Source of the DNA: Seriola aureovittata
Lineage: Eukaryota > Chordata > Actinopteri > Carangiformes > Carangidae
Direction of reading: 5' to 3'
DNA length: 64,000 nucleotides
Assembly (NCBI RefSeq): GCF_021018895.1
Contig: NC_079364.1
Span: 18,560,885-18,624,884, forward strand
A program made the translations under genes and the position numbers. The notes below the pieces were generated by a model. The model had not been told where the DNA came from. It worked only from the letters and a program-made list of their open reading frames with translations, and made no database searches. Positions 21,632-37,500 of this stretch are shown here, in pieces; position 1 is the stretch's first letter, and each line of letters begins with the position of its first letter.

Positions 21632-24600
21632 CTAAAGATAGATATCAGGAAAAAGGAAGAGAGACAGTCAGAATAATGCGTGCGTCTCTTATTAATTTTT
21701 TTTTTAGTCAACTGTGTGGTGTTTTAGTTCTCACTAACCTGGGTGCTCGGAGGCGACCTCAGCTCTGCCCTGTTTGCTCCTCCTCTTTTCGCGCTGCTCC
21801 TTGCGTCGTTTCTTCTCATCACTGTTGGCTTGTCCTCGGTTGCATTTCCTAATCTTACATTTCTTCCTCTGGATGGTTTCAGGACAGGGGTCTCCTCCAA
21901 ACTGAGGCTCCAGCTTCACCATGCGTGTCCGGATCGTATGACCCTTCCCACAGGACTTATTGCACTCTGACCACTCGGTCCACTCTGACATGATGCAGTC
22001 TATGGCTAAGGAGGGAGAATTGGAAAGAAAAATAAGGGGTTCAGAGGAAGTTGTGACACAGGGTTGTAACGTATGAGATAGGAGGAAAGACAGTGGATAA
22101 AGTAAGGTATATTAATGATGCAGATGACACAGCCTTGATGAATCAGACTTTGTAATTTCTTGACGCAGTGTCCTGTTTACTGTATGTCATGCATTATATA
22201 TGAATCCATGTCAAGGGAATATAGTGCGTTTTATCTTAAATTATACAGAGGCACCACAGAGGATGCTCTTCTGGTTTGCCAGAGGGTGAGATTTGTTTTC
22301 ACATAACCACGTGGTTCTAATGTAGCATCCTCACCACTGCTGCAAACTCAAAAGCACTGACATGAAAAAAAAATCCAGTATATAGGTACAACTTAAAGCC
22401 CTTTTGGAGGACACAGAAGATACAGTATGAGAGACTGTGTTTCTCCAGGCAGGGTCATGGTTTGGCAACAGCTTCTTCTGCCTCTTGATGTTATCAAGTA
22501 TCATTTATCTCAAGATAGTGGGATAACGATGCCAACACATATTAAAAATATGCCTCTGCTTCATGAATTGAATGATAAGGATATCCATACCAGTACAGGT
22601 ATTTATTCATTATTATTATTTTTTGAAGTCAATACTGGTATCTGAGTTTGAAAATTTAAAAAGCCAGTAATACTACATTATTTTAAATGAAAAAACACAG
22701 ATCCCATGAGCTTGTTTTTTTAAGGAATTGTAACCAAAATATGTACTGAGCAGGTCATTTAAAGTTAATCTTGTGAGGAGGAGAAAATATGTAGCAGAGC
22801 TTAAACAAATCTTAATTACGTCTTTTAGCTCTAACTAACCTCAGGATTTGTGATTATTTTAATGATTTTAATGATTTCTTTTTCACCCTTCCTAATGTTA
22901 GGCCTCTCATTTAAAACTGGAACTTTAAAATTCCAGCTACAATGTAAATACAGCACATGAATTACTCTGTTATCTCTCATATACACCAGCAAGCTCTAAA
23001 TTACTGTCAATCTGCTACATAGGATAGAGGTTGTTTACTTCCTTTCCCTGCCCTGTGTGTATACAGTGTCTGCATCAAGACACCAGACTGCATAACAAAG
23101 ATGAAACTATCATTACTTTCCATAAATTACATATGTGCAAACATGTACAGTATGCAGGTGTGTAGATAGGGATGATTACTACTTACGACATTCTGGTAGC
23201 ATGCACTTCTCCACCTGTTCTAACTCTTCTGTACACTCTCCCAGCTCCACGGGGGACTTGAGCATGCGCTGTCGTGTCCTCAGACCTTTGCCGCACGTCA
23301 CACTGCAGTCGCTCCATTCAGACCATGGACTCAGCATGCAGGGAATTGTGTCTGTACAACAGGACAACAGGACATCTCTCAGAAACAAATACATCCAGCG
23401 AATAACAGACAATATGATGGAATGTATGTTGTCATATATGTGCTACACATATAGAAATGGCTCAGACCAGGTTTCAAATTCAGACAATTGCTTCAGGTGT
23501 ACCACTTGTAAGATTGTCTCATCAGTTAGGCTACCACTCACTTTTGCCCCAGGTGCTTAATGGGACAACTTTCTCCAGATTTAATGTGTAGGAGGTGTCA
23601 GGATAGTTGTTGTCCTGAAAATGCTGCTACTCACGACATTCTGGCATCATGCACTTCTCCACTTCTAGCACCTCTGCCCCACAAATGGAGCCATCTGCAG
23701 GAGGCATCTTCACCATGCGTTCTCTCCTCTTCATGCCAAGACCACAAGTGGCACTGCAGACATCCCATTCCCCCCACTCTGTAACCAGGCAACTGCTGGG
23801 AGCTAAGACCAAAGACAGAAGTCAGGGTAGATCTATAGTATGAACTGTGTCAATGTAGAGGTTTGTCAAGCTTAATGAAAAAGTGAAACCTACAGCATTC
23901 CTCATTGACCACACAGTTTTCAGTCTCCTCTGTTGGCAGGGTGCAAACTGAGCCATCATCAGGGAACTGCTTAACGTAACGCTCCCGGGAGCGTGTGCCC
24001 ATCCCGCAGGACAAACTACATGGAGACCAGGTGATCCACTCTGACATCATACAGGTGGAAGCATCTAAAGAGTCAAACGCCAAAGGAGAAAGATGTCAGC
24101 AAGCTTCAAGAGAGGTTTGTTTGTGATTTTGATTATTGACAAAGTGACTTAAAGGCACAGGACACTTACAATCATGAATTTGTACACACACTAATTTTCC
24201 ATTTGGTTTCTTAAAGGGTTGAACTTAGTGAAGCTGCACTGCACCGTTTACGCTTCTGTTTCTTGAGGGCTCATAAACAGTCAATGGCTGTGAGACTCCT
24301 CTGTTACCTTTACAGTGTGCGCCATGTTGGGTATTGCCACAGCAATCTAAAACACAAGACTTTGTTTTTTCTGCAGCTGTCACTGACGTTATTAGCATCT
24401 TACTGGACTCCTGTGAGAAAAATCAGTGGTGATTTTTAGTCGTTATTTATTTTTTCTGAAACTTTAAATCCTTTGTACCGTACATCACATGTATTCTTAC
24501 CATACATACAGTATACAGATAGGGAAGAAATGCAATTCTAAATCAAGTTACCTATAACTTTTAATTATACAACCGTACTGGAATGGACTACATTGTGTTT

Positions 24601-27600
24601 AACCAAATTTCACTGAAGACATTAATTGTTCTCGAACAAAACAAAAGTAGATGCATTTAACGACACCTCATTGGCTGAGACAATTGCTTTTCTATGGTAT
24701 TGGTTTCTGGTTACTGCCACTATATGGACCTCTGCTTTTTATTTTACCTTTACAAACATTTGAGCAGGAAAGCAAGAGGTAAAGTAATGATACTCAAGTG
24801 CAAGTTCTGCTCAATAAAGCTGTGGTAAGTAAATTGAAAACAGGGGATATAGCTTTTGGTCTAGGAGCACAAGGAAAGAAACTGTCCTTAAAATTAACAG
24901 CACTATCTTAGCAAATTAAAAGAAATTTGGGTGCTTTCATGCATATGGTTGACTCTGATCTAACTTTCCAGTTGCACCAGTTGCACATAAGGAATGTAAA
25001 TAAAGCAACACAGTCATTTCTAAAAATACAAAAATAAAAAAAAGACATCTAAGACCTGAGATGTAGGGATTATTCATGCTTTAAATCTATTCATGGGCCC
25101 ACTGATGAGTCCCTGGTGGAACAGCAGAGCCCTCTCTCTACTGCTCACTGTACCAAAAAGTGAGAGACAAACAGTTTACCTCTAGATCTCTAAGGACAGA
25201 AAATCTCACTAAAACACTGCCATTCTGCTGCCTGCATTACTTTACTAGATTTAAAGTTAATGATAAGTTAAAGTTAATTGCTTTTTGACAGTATCGACAT
25301 ATATACATCATGGATTGTATAAGTTGTTTGTGGTGTCTCTCTAATTGTTATTTTCTCTTGCATAAAAGGTGCTATGTAAATAATAATAATGTAAAAATTT
25401 GGATCTTACTAATGAAAATGTACCTATTCTGTAACATAGAAATCAACAGATTTTCTTTCTTGTCAACATAAAAGTAGGGAACAGACAGGGAAGAGAAAAA
25501 AAGAGAAATTCTTAGATGTAGGGGATTATCTACTCTCATTTATGCCTGTTATTTTAGATTGGAGAACACATGCATCTCTAATGGCTGTCATTGCCAGCTC
25601 ACCTCTGCTTTTCTGTTTAGCTCTACCTGCAAGAATGATGATAGTGTAATCACAAATGAATTAATATTCAAGTTGAGCTAACGATACAGATTCTCTTTTC
25701 AGAAAAAACTTCTTGTTGTTTTTTGTTTTTTTTACATAGAAAACAAGTATTAGTTAATGATGTGGTTACATCAGATTTAACATGTATGGTTAATTTATAT
25801 AGTGATACAAGAACCTGCTTCTGCGTAATTTATCCAATGACCAGGGCTCATTAATTTGTTGCTGTATGCATGCTTTATGTCCAGGGGTGGAAATGAAAGA
25901 TTTAGGCAAAAGCACAGTGAAATTCTACTATTCTTGTAAGACCAGCATAATTATCTGTATGTTTGAAACAAACTATGCTCTTATATCGCTTTTACAACCA
26001 TTTGCTCTTATATTTGCATGATTGTCTTATCATTAAATCTGTAATTTACACACAGCCAACTAGCATCTTTCAAATCTATGTTGTAATTGCAAAATGTCCA
26101 CCAATACCCGATAGCAACAGATGGCAGTAATTTGAGTATTAAAAGATCAGTTCACCCAAACACTGTTCCTGACAGTAATCCACAGCCTGTGCACACTACA
26201 CCCAATCAACTGTCCATCTCTGCAGAAATGCCAGAACACACTGACAAGATGAACACTTGTGATGACATGGCACTACATATCAATGTGCATCTTGTTGTTA
26301 CAGATTGGATTGTGATGCGCATTAGACAATAGTCATGCTGTCCCTTAACTATCGATGTCTCCTACCCCTATGTCTTCTAAATGCCCTGCCACTCTCTGTG
26401 AAAAGTCAAATAAGGGTAAAAACAATCTGTAAAAATAAAGTAGTCAGTTATTATTTGGACATGTAACTAATAAAAATCATTAATGAACACATGGTGTTAC
26501 ATGGTCCACTGAAATCTGAGCTTGAGCACAGAGCTAAAGCTGTCACTGGTAAACACAAAGACAGTGATGTTATTTGTTGGCTCTGAACTCCATCTCACTT
26601 GATTTGTAATGAAATTGTGATAGTGAAGATAAAATGCCAACTTTCATCTTTAATTTGAGGGTGTTTACAGATCAGATAAGATGAACCATGCAGTAATTAC
26701 AGCCCATATTAGACAGACACATCCATAGTTATGCCAAGATGTTATTTTTGTGGTGTTGATGTGTAAGGGCAGTCTGCCAGGCCACAGTGAAGAAGGTGCA
26801 TGTGTTACAGTCACCCACAGCAGGAAGCAGGAGTTTTCTTTCTCAATGCATGCAATTGGAATAAATGAGCAGCAGGATTTGGCAATGGGACGAATACATT
26901 CTGTGAGGCTGAATCTGTGGCCAGTGTAATATTTTGGCTGTTTCAAACACCTTGCTTTTTTTTTTATTCCCTTTTTTATTTCACTTTATTATGGTATATT
27001 TATTCATTTAATTTTCAGTACTATTAATTTTCCTCATTTTATTTAACTCTAGTGCTCCAGTGTTTTAATCGGTTTCCCCTTTAAGGCACTTAATTTTAAA
27101 AAGTGCTGTATAAATAGAGTTTATCATAATATGCAGTATGCAAGGGGTTTAATATTTTTGCATAATCAACATTCAAGGTGCAAAACATGACAAATAATTA
27201 ACCTCAATGAGCACAATCTGTCAGCCATTAAACAGGCAATAAAGAGCTTCTTTCACTGATAGGAAAATCCAACCTTAATGCACAACCAAGTTTGGATTAA
27301 TCATTCCAACATTAAATCATCTATGTTAAATAATTACTATAAAACATCCATATTTGAGTCACAGTGACCCACTTACATGTACACCCAACATGCTGCCTGT
27401 GGCAAATATGATTGTATAGAGACATAAAGATAGGAGATAAACAACCAGCAGGCATAGTTTCCTGAGTGAATTACCCTTAACATCTTACAAAACATATTTA
27501 ACGGCCTTATGTAATTTAACTTGACTTGCCATAAAATTTAAAAGGCTGCCATACAAACAAAGTGCTCTCCTTCGCCTCTGTTCTGGTCTGATTTAATTAC

Positions 27601-28474
27601 TGCAGTAGAATGGTACCTTGAATATTATCGGTGGCCCTACCCCAACAAAGGCTGGGTTTAAAACATGCCCTTGCTTTTTAGGTTGTCACGTTAATGGATG
27701 CAATAACCCTAACACCTCAATAAAAATGATAAAAAAGATTAAAACAATTCTCTTGAAGGAGCTTTTAAAGTGGATGCCGAACCTTTAGAAGACTAATTAC
27801 TTCAGATGTCTTTTACGTCATTCTCCACAAAGGTTTTTGTTTTCACACAGTGACCTTCTGTCTTTAGGCAGATACTCACCCTCATCACTGCATCCAGGCC
27901 CCATGCAAGGCTCAAAATCCTGGGTGTGTGGGCAGGGAACACTAAGGTCCAACTGGGCCTTCAGCATCCTCTGCCTCATCCGTTTGCCCTTTTCGCAAGT
28001 GGCTGAGCTGCAGGCGGACCATGGAGACCAATTGGAGTAGATACATGTTTCAGGGGTATCATCTGCAGGATGGCAAAGGGAATAAAGATACTATAATAGT
28101 CTATCACTGTTAACTATACTTTAATGTTGAATATATATAAGAGAGAGAGAGGGAGAGAAAGAGAGAAATGGGAAGAGGATCCAGACCTTCCTCTTTCTCC
28201 TCCTGGGCAATATCTGCTACAATGTCATCCACATTGTCCGGCACAATGTTGCACTGTTCGCCCTGTGGACACACAGACACACAGTGATGTGGCTACACTG
28301 CTCCACCACTCTGCAATTGTTTCTGTTTGGTCTTTTTTTATTTGCTTCTGAGAGCTATCAGAAAGAGTGGCATTATACAGGGAGATGGAATGTCAGCACA
28401 GACTTAAAAAATCTCTAAACTGGTAGACACACACATAAGAATATATATCCATGGAATCTGAAAGTGTAAATCGA

Positions 28475-28541
<67 letters not shown>

Positions 28542-31424
28542 TGTTGTTTGGGTTTCTGGAAAGTAAAAGATGAGAAACAAAATGTGTTGTGGGGATGAGA
28601 GCCACTAAATTCCCCACATCTGCCTCTAGATGCCACTGAAGGACTGCTAACCTTTTATCCCCTCCTGGGTTTCAGCCAGAGCTGCCAGGAAATGTCTTTC
28701 ACCACCCATCAAATTATTATTAGAAAAAGTTTGCATTGAATTTTAATACCTGCAATAAATATTTAAATTTACATGTTTTAGTTTTTCAATGCTTTGTGTG
28801 ATTTTCTTTTAGCAACTGCATCAAATCACATTTGTGGTATGTGTAATCTTTGACACTGGTAGTGATTAGTCAAAATATTACCCTTCTGTTGTGCTATGAG
28901 ATGATAGTGCAGTAGTGATAATTATAATTTTTGCAATTATATCTTGCCTACTTTGATGAAGAGACATTTGATAATATAAATTATATTTTAGCAAGCTTAT
29001 ATTTCATTTGTGTTTCATTTGGAACAGAAGAATTGTTAACAAGAGTCTCAAAGGTAAGGATTTTTTTTCACTAATTGTTCTATTGATGAAGAGGACTGAA
29101 CTCATCATCGCACCTGCTGAGTGTTAAAGAAGAGGACTCACTCTCCCTCTCTTTCTGCCTTTGAAAAATCTGAAGCCATCTTTGCTTCACAGTAATGGTT
29201 TGTGACATTGTAAAAAGATCTGGCATCTTTTAATGTGTTCAAATTTGATGTCAGTCAAATTTGGCTTATTTATCAGTGTAGAAGAGAATCAATAAGGGCT
29301 GAGTGTAAACCCAGAATGCACAAACAGGAGACACAGAGCTGAGATGAAAGAAGATGAAGATCACCTCAAAATACAAATAACGCAAGGGAATCAGTGACTG
29401 TAAACTTTATAACATAAAATCCCAACTCAGGGTCTTTTCTTTTTGTTTGCCGTGAAGCAGTTGATAGTGTGCTATAATGTGCACAATACATACATATAAT
29501 CAGGTCTTGTTAGAAGATACATAAGTGTTATTAATTGCAAACATGTTATGATGGTCTGAATATTTATTTTTATCTGATGAAATATGCTGCCTTAGTGTTA
29601 TTGCCTGCAGTATCATCATTATCCAATCAAAGCTAGCAAGAATTTGTATTTGCACGATGAGCTGACTGATATAAAAACAGACTGACCTTTCTTGCAATGC
29701 GTTCCACCACCACCCTGGCCACAGGAGTGATAGCGCCCCCCTCAGGATCATAAAACGGGCCCTGTGGATGATCCAGGCTGGTCAGGGGGCGGATCTTGTC
29801 CTGAGGCATCGTGGGCTTGTTGGGAGACTATAAGAAGCACACAGTAAGACAATGTATGAGAGAAAAGCACATGGGCCACCAAGCAGTGGATCTCTGAGAT
29901 CAAGATTCGTTTGAAAAATACATTTGCACAAATATAATGAGCCCAAAGTCACTCAAAGTTACACAAAGCACAAGTCACACAAAGGACAAGTTTCAAAGTC
30001 AGAGAGCAGCTGTGGAGGAGCGCTGTAGTTTATATGGGAGATGCTCTTATTAGTCAACAGTAAAGGTCTGCCAGCATGGGGTTGATAGAAGCACCACCGC
30101 CAGAGGCTGTCTGGAGGCAGAAGACCAACTCATCCTTCACCTCCCACTGCGGCCACCCAGAAAAAACACAGGGTACTGTTTGTGTTTGTGAGAGAGAGGG
30201 GAAGAGAGGGGTAATGACTGGCCACTAATTAAAAGATACAGTAAAAGTAATGGCACAAAGGATGGCTCTCATTACTCTGTTACAGGCCTGTGCCTTTAAC
30301 AACAACAACTTTGTAACAGAGAGCCCAAAGTCCCACCCCACCAACAGAATAGCCACAGTTTCACTGTCCTCCACAATGTATTTTTGGATGGAGGGTTTCT
30401 TTCAGAGCTTTAACATGATACTTGAGTGTTCTGTCCTTATTCTCAGTTAAATGGTTTGTGCAGTTTGAGCAAGTTGTCATTTTAATAAAGATACGGCAAC
30501 ATTTAACATCCACATCTTTGAGATTCTAGCCGAGCGAAACTTGTGCGAATCTCTTAATTTTATTGAAAATCATGTATATGGGCAAACTGAGCATTAAAGT
30601 ATTTTCCTGAGATTCAGAGTGCTGTATCCCAGGTGTTACAGACAACTGTCACTGGATTAGTTTCATCCTCGAGAAAGCTTAAAAACAGGATGATTCTCGG
30701 GCAGGTTTTGAGGTTATAAGGAGCAACTTTTTTCTAAGCGGATTTACGGTTTATTTGCAATGGCGTCAGGGAAGAAAGTCTAAGTCACAAAGATGTGTAT
30801 CATATCTGTGTGTTCAGATCTGACTCTGTTTTGAATCCGAGAAGAAATATGATTTTGACACTAATCGCAGTAGTCAAGCACTGAGGGTTTCAAAGTACCT
30901 TAATTGCCTTTCATGAGCTAGATCATGGCCACTGCTGCAGCTGCAGCCGAATCAATGGGTCCAACTACAATAATCAACTTCCCGTTGTTTTTAGAACACC
31001 CGTCCCTTTCACCTCATGCAGTGTCTTTGCCTTACGTCTCTGCAACATGTCTGCGACTCGCCTCATGAAAAACCTGCTGTACACAGTTGACATTCTGCAC
31101 TTGCAGTTTATGCAGATTACTTCAGGTTTATCCTGTGACTTCTTTCTGTTGTTGTTAAGGATTATGGAGTCCAAAAGTTGGCAAGCTGAAGCTGTTTGTT
31201 ATGAAAAAATACAAAAAAACTGTAAGAACTGACATTTTTGAAAGTTCTTTTCAGGCTCCCAACAGGGGACACTGTCAGTCTAGTCACAGTAGTCAGAGTA
31301 GAGTTAAACAGAGCGCAAACTGAAAGTCCCTCAATATTCCTGCTGCCCTTACAATACAGTTTACAGATTTATCACATGTGAGCCACAAAATGTCTGTAAG
31401 CAAAGGCGGGCGTGGTTTAAAAAG

Positions 31425-31501
<77 letters not shown>

Positions 31502-34500
31502 GTGTGTGAGGGTGGCTTACAGAGAGAAAAGGAGAGAGGAAGAAGAGGAAAAGTGAAATTATTCTTGAATCCAGCCAAAACAAGCAAGAGAGCACAGTTC
31601 AGCGGGTTCAGCCAAAGGTTTCACACATGTAGTCGTAGAGTTTGGTCCAACATGCACACACACACAGCCTAATCTATTAGTGCTGACTGGAGACACTGAG
31701 CACGCAGCAGACAGCACCTCAGGGTGAAGGCGGGAGGGGAAGATGTTCAAGGCTGTTAGAGGAGAACTGGATGGGCGATGACACTTGAATTGTTGCAGAC
31801 TGGCAGTATGTGAAGAGGTGATTGAAGAGGGAGTGATTGTGAATGTAGGCAGACAGGCAGATGAAGAGGAAGAGGTTGGTGTGATGACAAGGTCAAAATG
31901 CGAGTGTGAAGGGGAGACTCAGCTGGTGATGAGAGTGAAGAGGAAGGTTATCCAGGGGGTAAAGGGTGGAGGGAATAACAGTTCGCAAATGGTTGTGATT
32001 GCTATGGCAGTGTGGAGTTGTAACCTGAGTTGAGTCACATGTTCATTACATGAAGGACACTGCTGTTGTTTTTGCTCGACTATGATAGAGAATTCCCTTT
32101 TTCCACAATCCTTTTATCTAAAATGATTACTGGTTAATTTTTAAATGATTTGTTTAATATATTTGAAAAGACTGTTTGACAAAATATTTCATGGCAACTG
32201 AAAAATAATGTCTAAAATCTATAACTATTTTAAAATAATAGAGCATGAAGCATTCCTGATTTTTTGTCTTTATATGCGTATGCATGTTCGGGAGCAAATT
32301 ACTGATGCAACATCAAAATGGTTGACTGTTGTTACTGACCTCATATGTTACACCACTGTCAGTGCCTGCATCCCAGGGGATCAGGTCCTGGACCACTTTC
32401 TGGGCCCAGCCACACTCCTTGGTGCACAAGTCCTCAGCAGAAAGACCCACATTCCAGTCTGGACTGGGCCCCAACATGGTCAAGAAGGACATGAGGTGAC
32501 GGGTACGGTCCACTGAAAACTCAGCTGAAGGGGCAGCCCGTCTGGAGAAAGAACGATCATGATTTCTGAGTGAATAAGAGCAGTTCAAAGTGTGAGTAAG
32601 GATGAGAAATTATGTAAGCTGCACCCATGAAATGACCTGCAGCTAGTTTCCACCTGCTCCACCTTACATGAGACATCCAGCCTGAACAAAACCAAATATA
32701 ATGACGCACTCAGTTCATTAGACATACTTCTCCAATGTTGTCATTCCTGAAATGGCCAACAAAGTGACAACACAGGACACTAGGACAAATTTTTGATAAC
32801 TGAATTTACAAGTTACAACATTTTATTGGCAGTGCAGCAGATTAACAATAAACAGCAACACATCCAGGATGCTACAAGGGACTGAATCGTAGGATGAAGA
32901 GAGCTGTTAAACAAGTGGGAGGCTTTCTGTAATGAATTCACCAGTCAAGTACGCACAAGGGATATTCTTTAACAAATAAAAAAAAGATCAGAATTTGAAC
33001 AGGTTTATTTTTAGCAAATATGATCTATTAAAATATGCCCAGATCGACCCAGATATTGATGCTTAGGATCCACACACCTACACATCTCATTGTTTTAACA
33101 AAGACATGACTGATAATTCTGTTAGCATTCAGCATCTACATCTACATACAGAGTCACTGGCTCAAGGGAGCTGCAGTTGTTTAGTTGACACACTGTAGAC
33201 CACATCTATCTCCACACAACATTTAATCAGTTCCAGCACAAGAGACAAACACACCTCGGCCATCTGTCTTGACCAGTGACTGACAGCTAAACCAATTACA
33301 AAAAGTTTCCCAGCCAATTCAAGATTAATTAGGAGTGGGAAGATTCTTGTCGTAACACTGACAATTAGGCAGTGATCCCTTTTCAGCTGTCATCATGCCC
33401 ATATAAATCCATTTGACTTCAGCCAACTCAGTCCTTCCCTTGTGCACTCCACTAATGATGGCCTCTGAGGATGTGAAATGGCCCTTATCCTCTGGGAACA
33501 TACAACTTGACTCAACTCTCCTGGGCCTCTGCTCAGTAAGTACTGCAGGTCTGAGGTTTATCTCAGACAGCCACCTGCGCGCTACAAAAAGGCAAAAAGC
33601 GTAATTGACAGAAAAGAACAGACAGAGCAAGTCTGGTAGCAAATGAGGGAAGGGATTAATCACCCTAGATACTGTAACCCCAGGGACATCCTTTTGTATT
33701 CCTAAATGTTTAGAAACATGTGCAGGTATATTTTTGGAGAGGTGTTTATACAGTATGTTGTAATGTTAGCAGGTGTCATGGTGTTGCAACATAGATATTT
33801 GGCAAATGTCATTCCCGCCCTTACATTTGACTGTTCCAAAAATGGATTGCAAATGGGTGTTTTCTGATGGTTAAATTCTGGGTAAGTTTAAGTGACATGA
33901 ACCACAGTACTTTTTTTTTTTTCTTGGGTTTCAGCCCAACCTTGGCAATTCTGATTGGTCTAATAAATTCTTTCTGCCTCAAAAAGTTCAAATTAACTGG
34001 CTGTGGAGTATCCATGGCATCTATTAGAAAATAATAGTTTATTTAAATGACAGCCTGTAAAAAAAAAAGCCCAATATAAGTTTAAAAATATAACTGTTTT
34101 GTTGAAAGTTGGAACATTTATTGTCCTGCAGACAGGCTTGCTCCAGCAGTGCCTAAAACAGTTACGGCTCAGTCCTAATGTGCAATAAATTATTGCAGAG
34201 CTAGACAAACAGATTATTATGTTTTCTATGTTTCTTATATGCAAAATACTTGGTTGCACAGAAGCTAGTAGAACAGAGGTTAGCCCAGAAGTGAGGCAAG
34301 ATGTGCTGCAGTACTACACCACACTATACACTTACATCAACCTTTGCTATCAACCCCAAAAAGTAGTTCTGAGAGTGACAGAAATAAAGAAGGCAGCTCA
34401 TTAACAGCTGTATTCTTGTCTTCAAAAGCTCCTTATTTCACATCGTTGACAACCACCTTATTTTTTTTTTTTTTTAGCTGCTAATCAAATGTAACGCACA

Positions 34501-37500
34501 GTGTAGTCCTCTGGTTATTAGGAAGAAGCCTGACAAGAGAGAGTGGAAGTGGGGAGACAATAAGGAGCGTCATGGAGCTTCTGTAGCTGTCATGGATGCA
34601 ACCATTTTCCTCCGGTATAAAGTGGGAAGTGGCATAGAGAGGGGAGGATGGGGGTTGAAGGAACTAATGAAGAGAAATTCTGTGAGGAAACCAAAGGTGG
34701 ATCTAGAATCTAGTGTGATTTGGTAGAGAGTGGGAGGATACAGTGAGACAAAGAGAAGCTGTGTGGAGGTTTGAGGATTATCTATTTATTAAGGCCTACG
34801 GAAAACAGGTTGAGTAATTGCTGTGAAATCCGTTTTTGTGTTAGAATCTGCTGTTCACTTGTGAGGTGACTGGGTGTGTGTTTGACTGAGACTGATTGAG
34901 AGAAGTGTGTTTGAATTGTGTGTTTATACTTTTTTACAAGTAAAATATTAATATGGTAGGTGTCATACTAGACAATGTTGAAAATACTATTTTATTAAAC
35001 TCAGATTGGTGCCCCAAAGCAAGCGTCTAAAGTACTGGCAGTCTGTTTTAGTTGCAGTATCTAGTTTCCATACCAAAGCTAGAGAAGCTGGATTGGCATT
35101 ATCAGCATATACCTGCTGCCTCAGAGCCTGCCTACTGATACTCTCAGTCTTTTACTGTGTAGGTAGTCAGTGACATAACTAAAATTTAAATGTCAAGCTC
35201 TGAGTAAAATTTCATTTTTTTGAGGGTTTTTTTTTAGCAAATGCAACTCCATTCTACATTTACTTTAAACTGTACCTCCACTTCCTCTGTATTTAGATGA
35301 TGAAGAAATGATTCAAGTTCAGCCTCTGCCTCCTCTAATTTAGACAGGCATTCATACAGACATCATGACACACCATCTTTTGTGTCCAAAAAATTCCAGG
35401 TTGAAGCACAGCCCTGAGGCACTGGTATCTTTAAAATATTTAAAGTAGCCTATCTAAGATTTGTCAGTTTATGGGACAACAGTTGTCCACTAGACGAGTC
35501 AAACATTTCAGTTTCAGTTTGTTCTTATCAAAATGGCATTTTCATGTACAGCCGCTCTTTTAGCCTAACTGCCAGTCTGACTGCATCTTGAGTCTTACTC
35601 GTTCCCACTGCAGCCAACTGCACTATTTTGAGTAGTGAGGAGATAGACAGGAACAATAACCGCCTCAGACACATATGTGGTCAGGAAGCCGTGATAGAGC
35701 ATGACATTTACTGGTTGCTTCACCTACAGTATTTTAGGAAATGCTGTCTTTAGAGGGCACAGGCTGAGTCATTTGAGTGGTACAATAGAAATCAGAGAGA
35801 AAATATTACTGATTAAAAATATAGGAGCATGTCATCAGCTTTTCAATTTCTTTGTCAATACGCACAGTGATCCCGAAATGGTTGTAGTTTTAATGAACTA
35901 TATGCGTTTGTTTTGTTTTTTTTGTTGTACTATTTGTATTGATTAATTACTGACTTTATTTATTTACCAAAAGCCTGGTGATCCTCATATGTATGTATAA
36001 ATAAGCTGCACAAATATCTAGAATACCTTCTTTTCTGGAAAATAATTCTTACAAAGTTAACTTTTTTCCCTGTTACAGTATGTATTGGGTCTAAGTAGAG
36101 CCACTGTCGTAAACATACTGCTGTAATATGTGTGATAATGGCTGTCACCTCTTCAGCCTCATTCTTTTCTCATCTCCCGCCTCTATTCTCCATCTACATC
36201 TCAGCTGCTTTGGCCTTTGTTCTAGCAATCATTTTGCTCTTTATAGTCAAATGAAATTGAAAGCTTGGTTTAAGAGGAGCTACTTCATTTTACAGAATGA
36301 AGTTGAAGTACATATACTGCTTCTTAACCCCATCGTTGACCTAAAAAAAGAAGCACCTTTAATGTAATTTCACCCTAGTCTTCTCAGAAGGTTTATTTAA
36401 TCACTTCCTTGCAATTTCCAGTTGTTTTCCTTTCTCTCCCCTCCCAGTTTCTTTCTCTTCCTCATCCTATTTTGTCAAAGCAAGGAATTTTGGAGGGTTT
36501 AATTGACAACCAACCTTTAAAAAAAAAAAAAAAAAACTCAGTTTGAAAAACTGAATGGAGATGAGATCATTAACCAATTAAGAGAAAAAATTTGTTAAAC
36601 AGAAAAAAAACCCCTCTTTCCACAGACATGCCTATATACAGTACGTACACCAGAAAAGGCACAAACATGGAGACACACAAACATGCATATTTACACTGTA
36701 TAACTGGAAAACACACATCCAACTATGAAACATGCTAAATGTGCATTTATGCAGTTTTCCTGGAGCTAATATGTAAAGCTAATGACCTCTCTAAAGGCTC
36801 TGCTAAAGCCGAACAAGGTGCATCTTCCAGTTGGTTGAGTAAAACCTTTATTTAGCTCTCTTTCTTTCTCCAGCCTGCTTTCACGGTGAGGACACTTCCA
36901 TGTAGTTATCAATACAAAACGTCCTATTCTTTTCCTGCTCAAAACCAATGTAATTAATGTGACACAGTCCTGCATGTCCCGTACACAATCACTGTGTGAA
37001 ACAATTAACTGGTTGCATACACAGCACTGAGTGAGCTAATTAGCCATAGTGGATATCATTACTTCTATTCCAAGCTGTTCTTCTCCCCTTTGGAAACGAA
37101 ACTCATGGCCCTCACTGAGGCCCTGTGGTTGATGAAAACAACACAGAACAGGCCTTCACCACTGCAGTTCTTCTGTACAAGCTGAGCCAACAAGCTTCTT
37201 GTTCTCATGAATAAGAGATGAAATGGCTCCTGTGAGTTTAGGAGTAAATGAGCTTTCACACTGTAAGCATGGTGTAGCAGGAAGTTTCAGGGCACCTTTG
37301 AGCTGGACTTTCAGTGATCAACAAGCCAGGTCCAAATTTGGATATTAGCATACTGCATGGTCTCACCTTGAGCCTTAAAACATTACAGAACCTGCTGAAT
37401 CATATATCAAGTAATTCCTATTAAGTGGTCCCACCAGTGGTTGAGAATCCGCTCTTTAACAGCAAATTGTGGATGCTTTATACTTTCCATCTGTGGGTCG

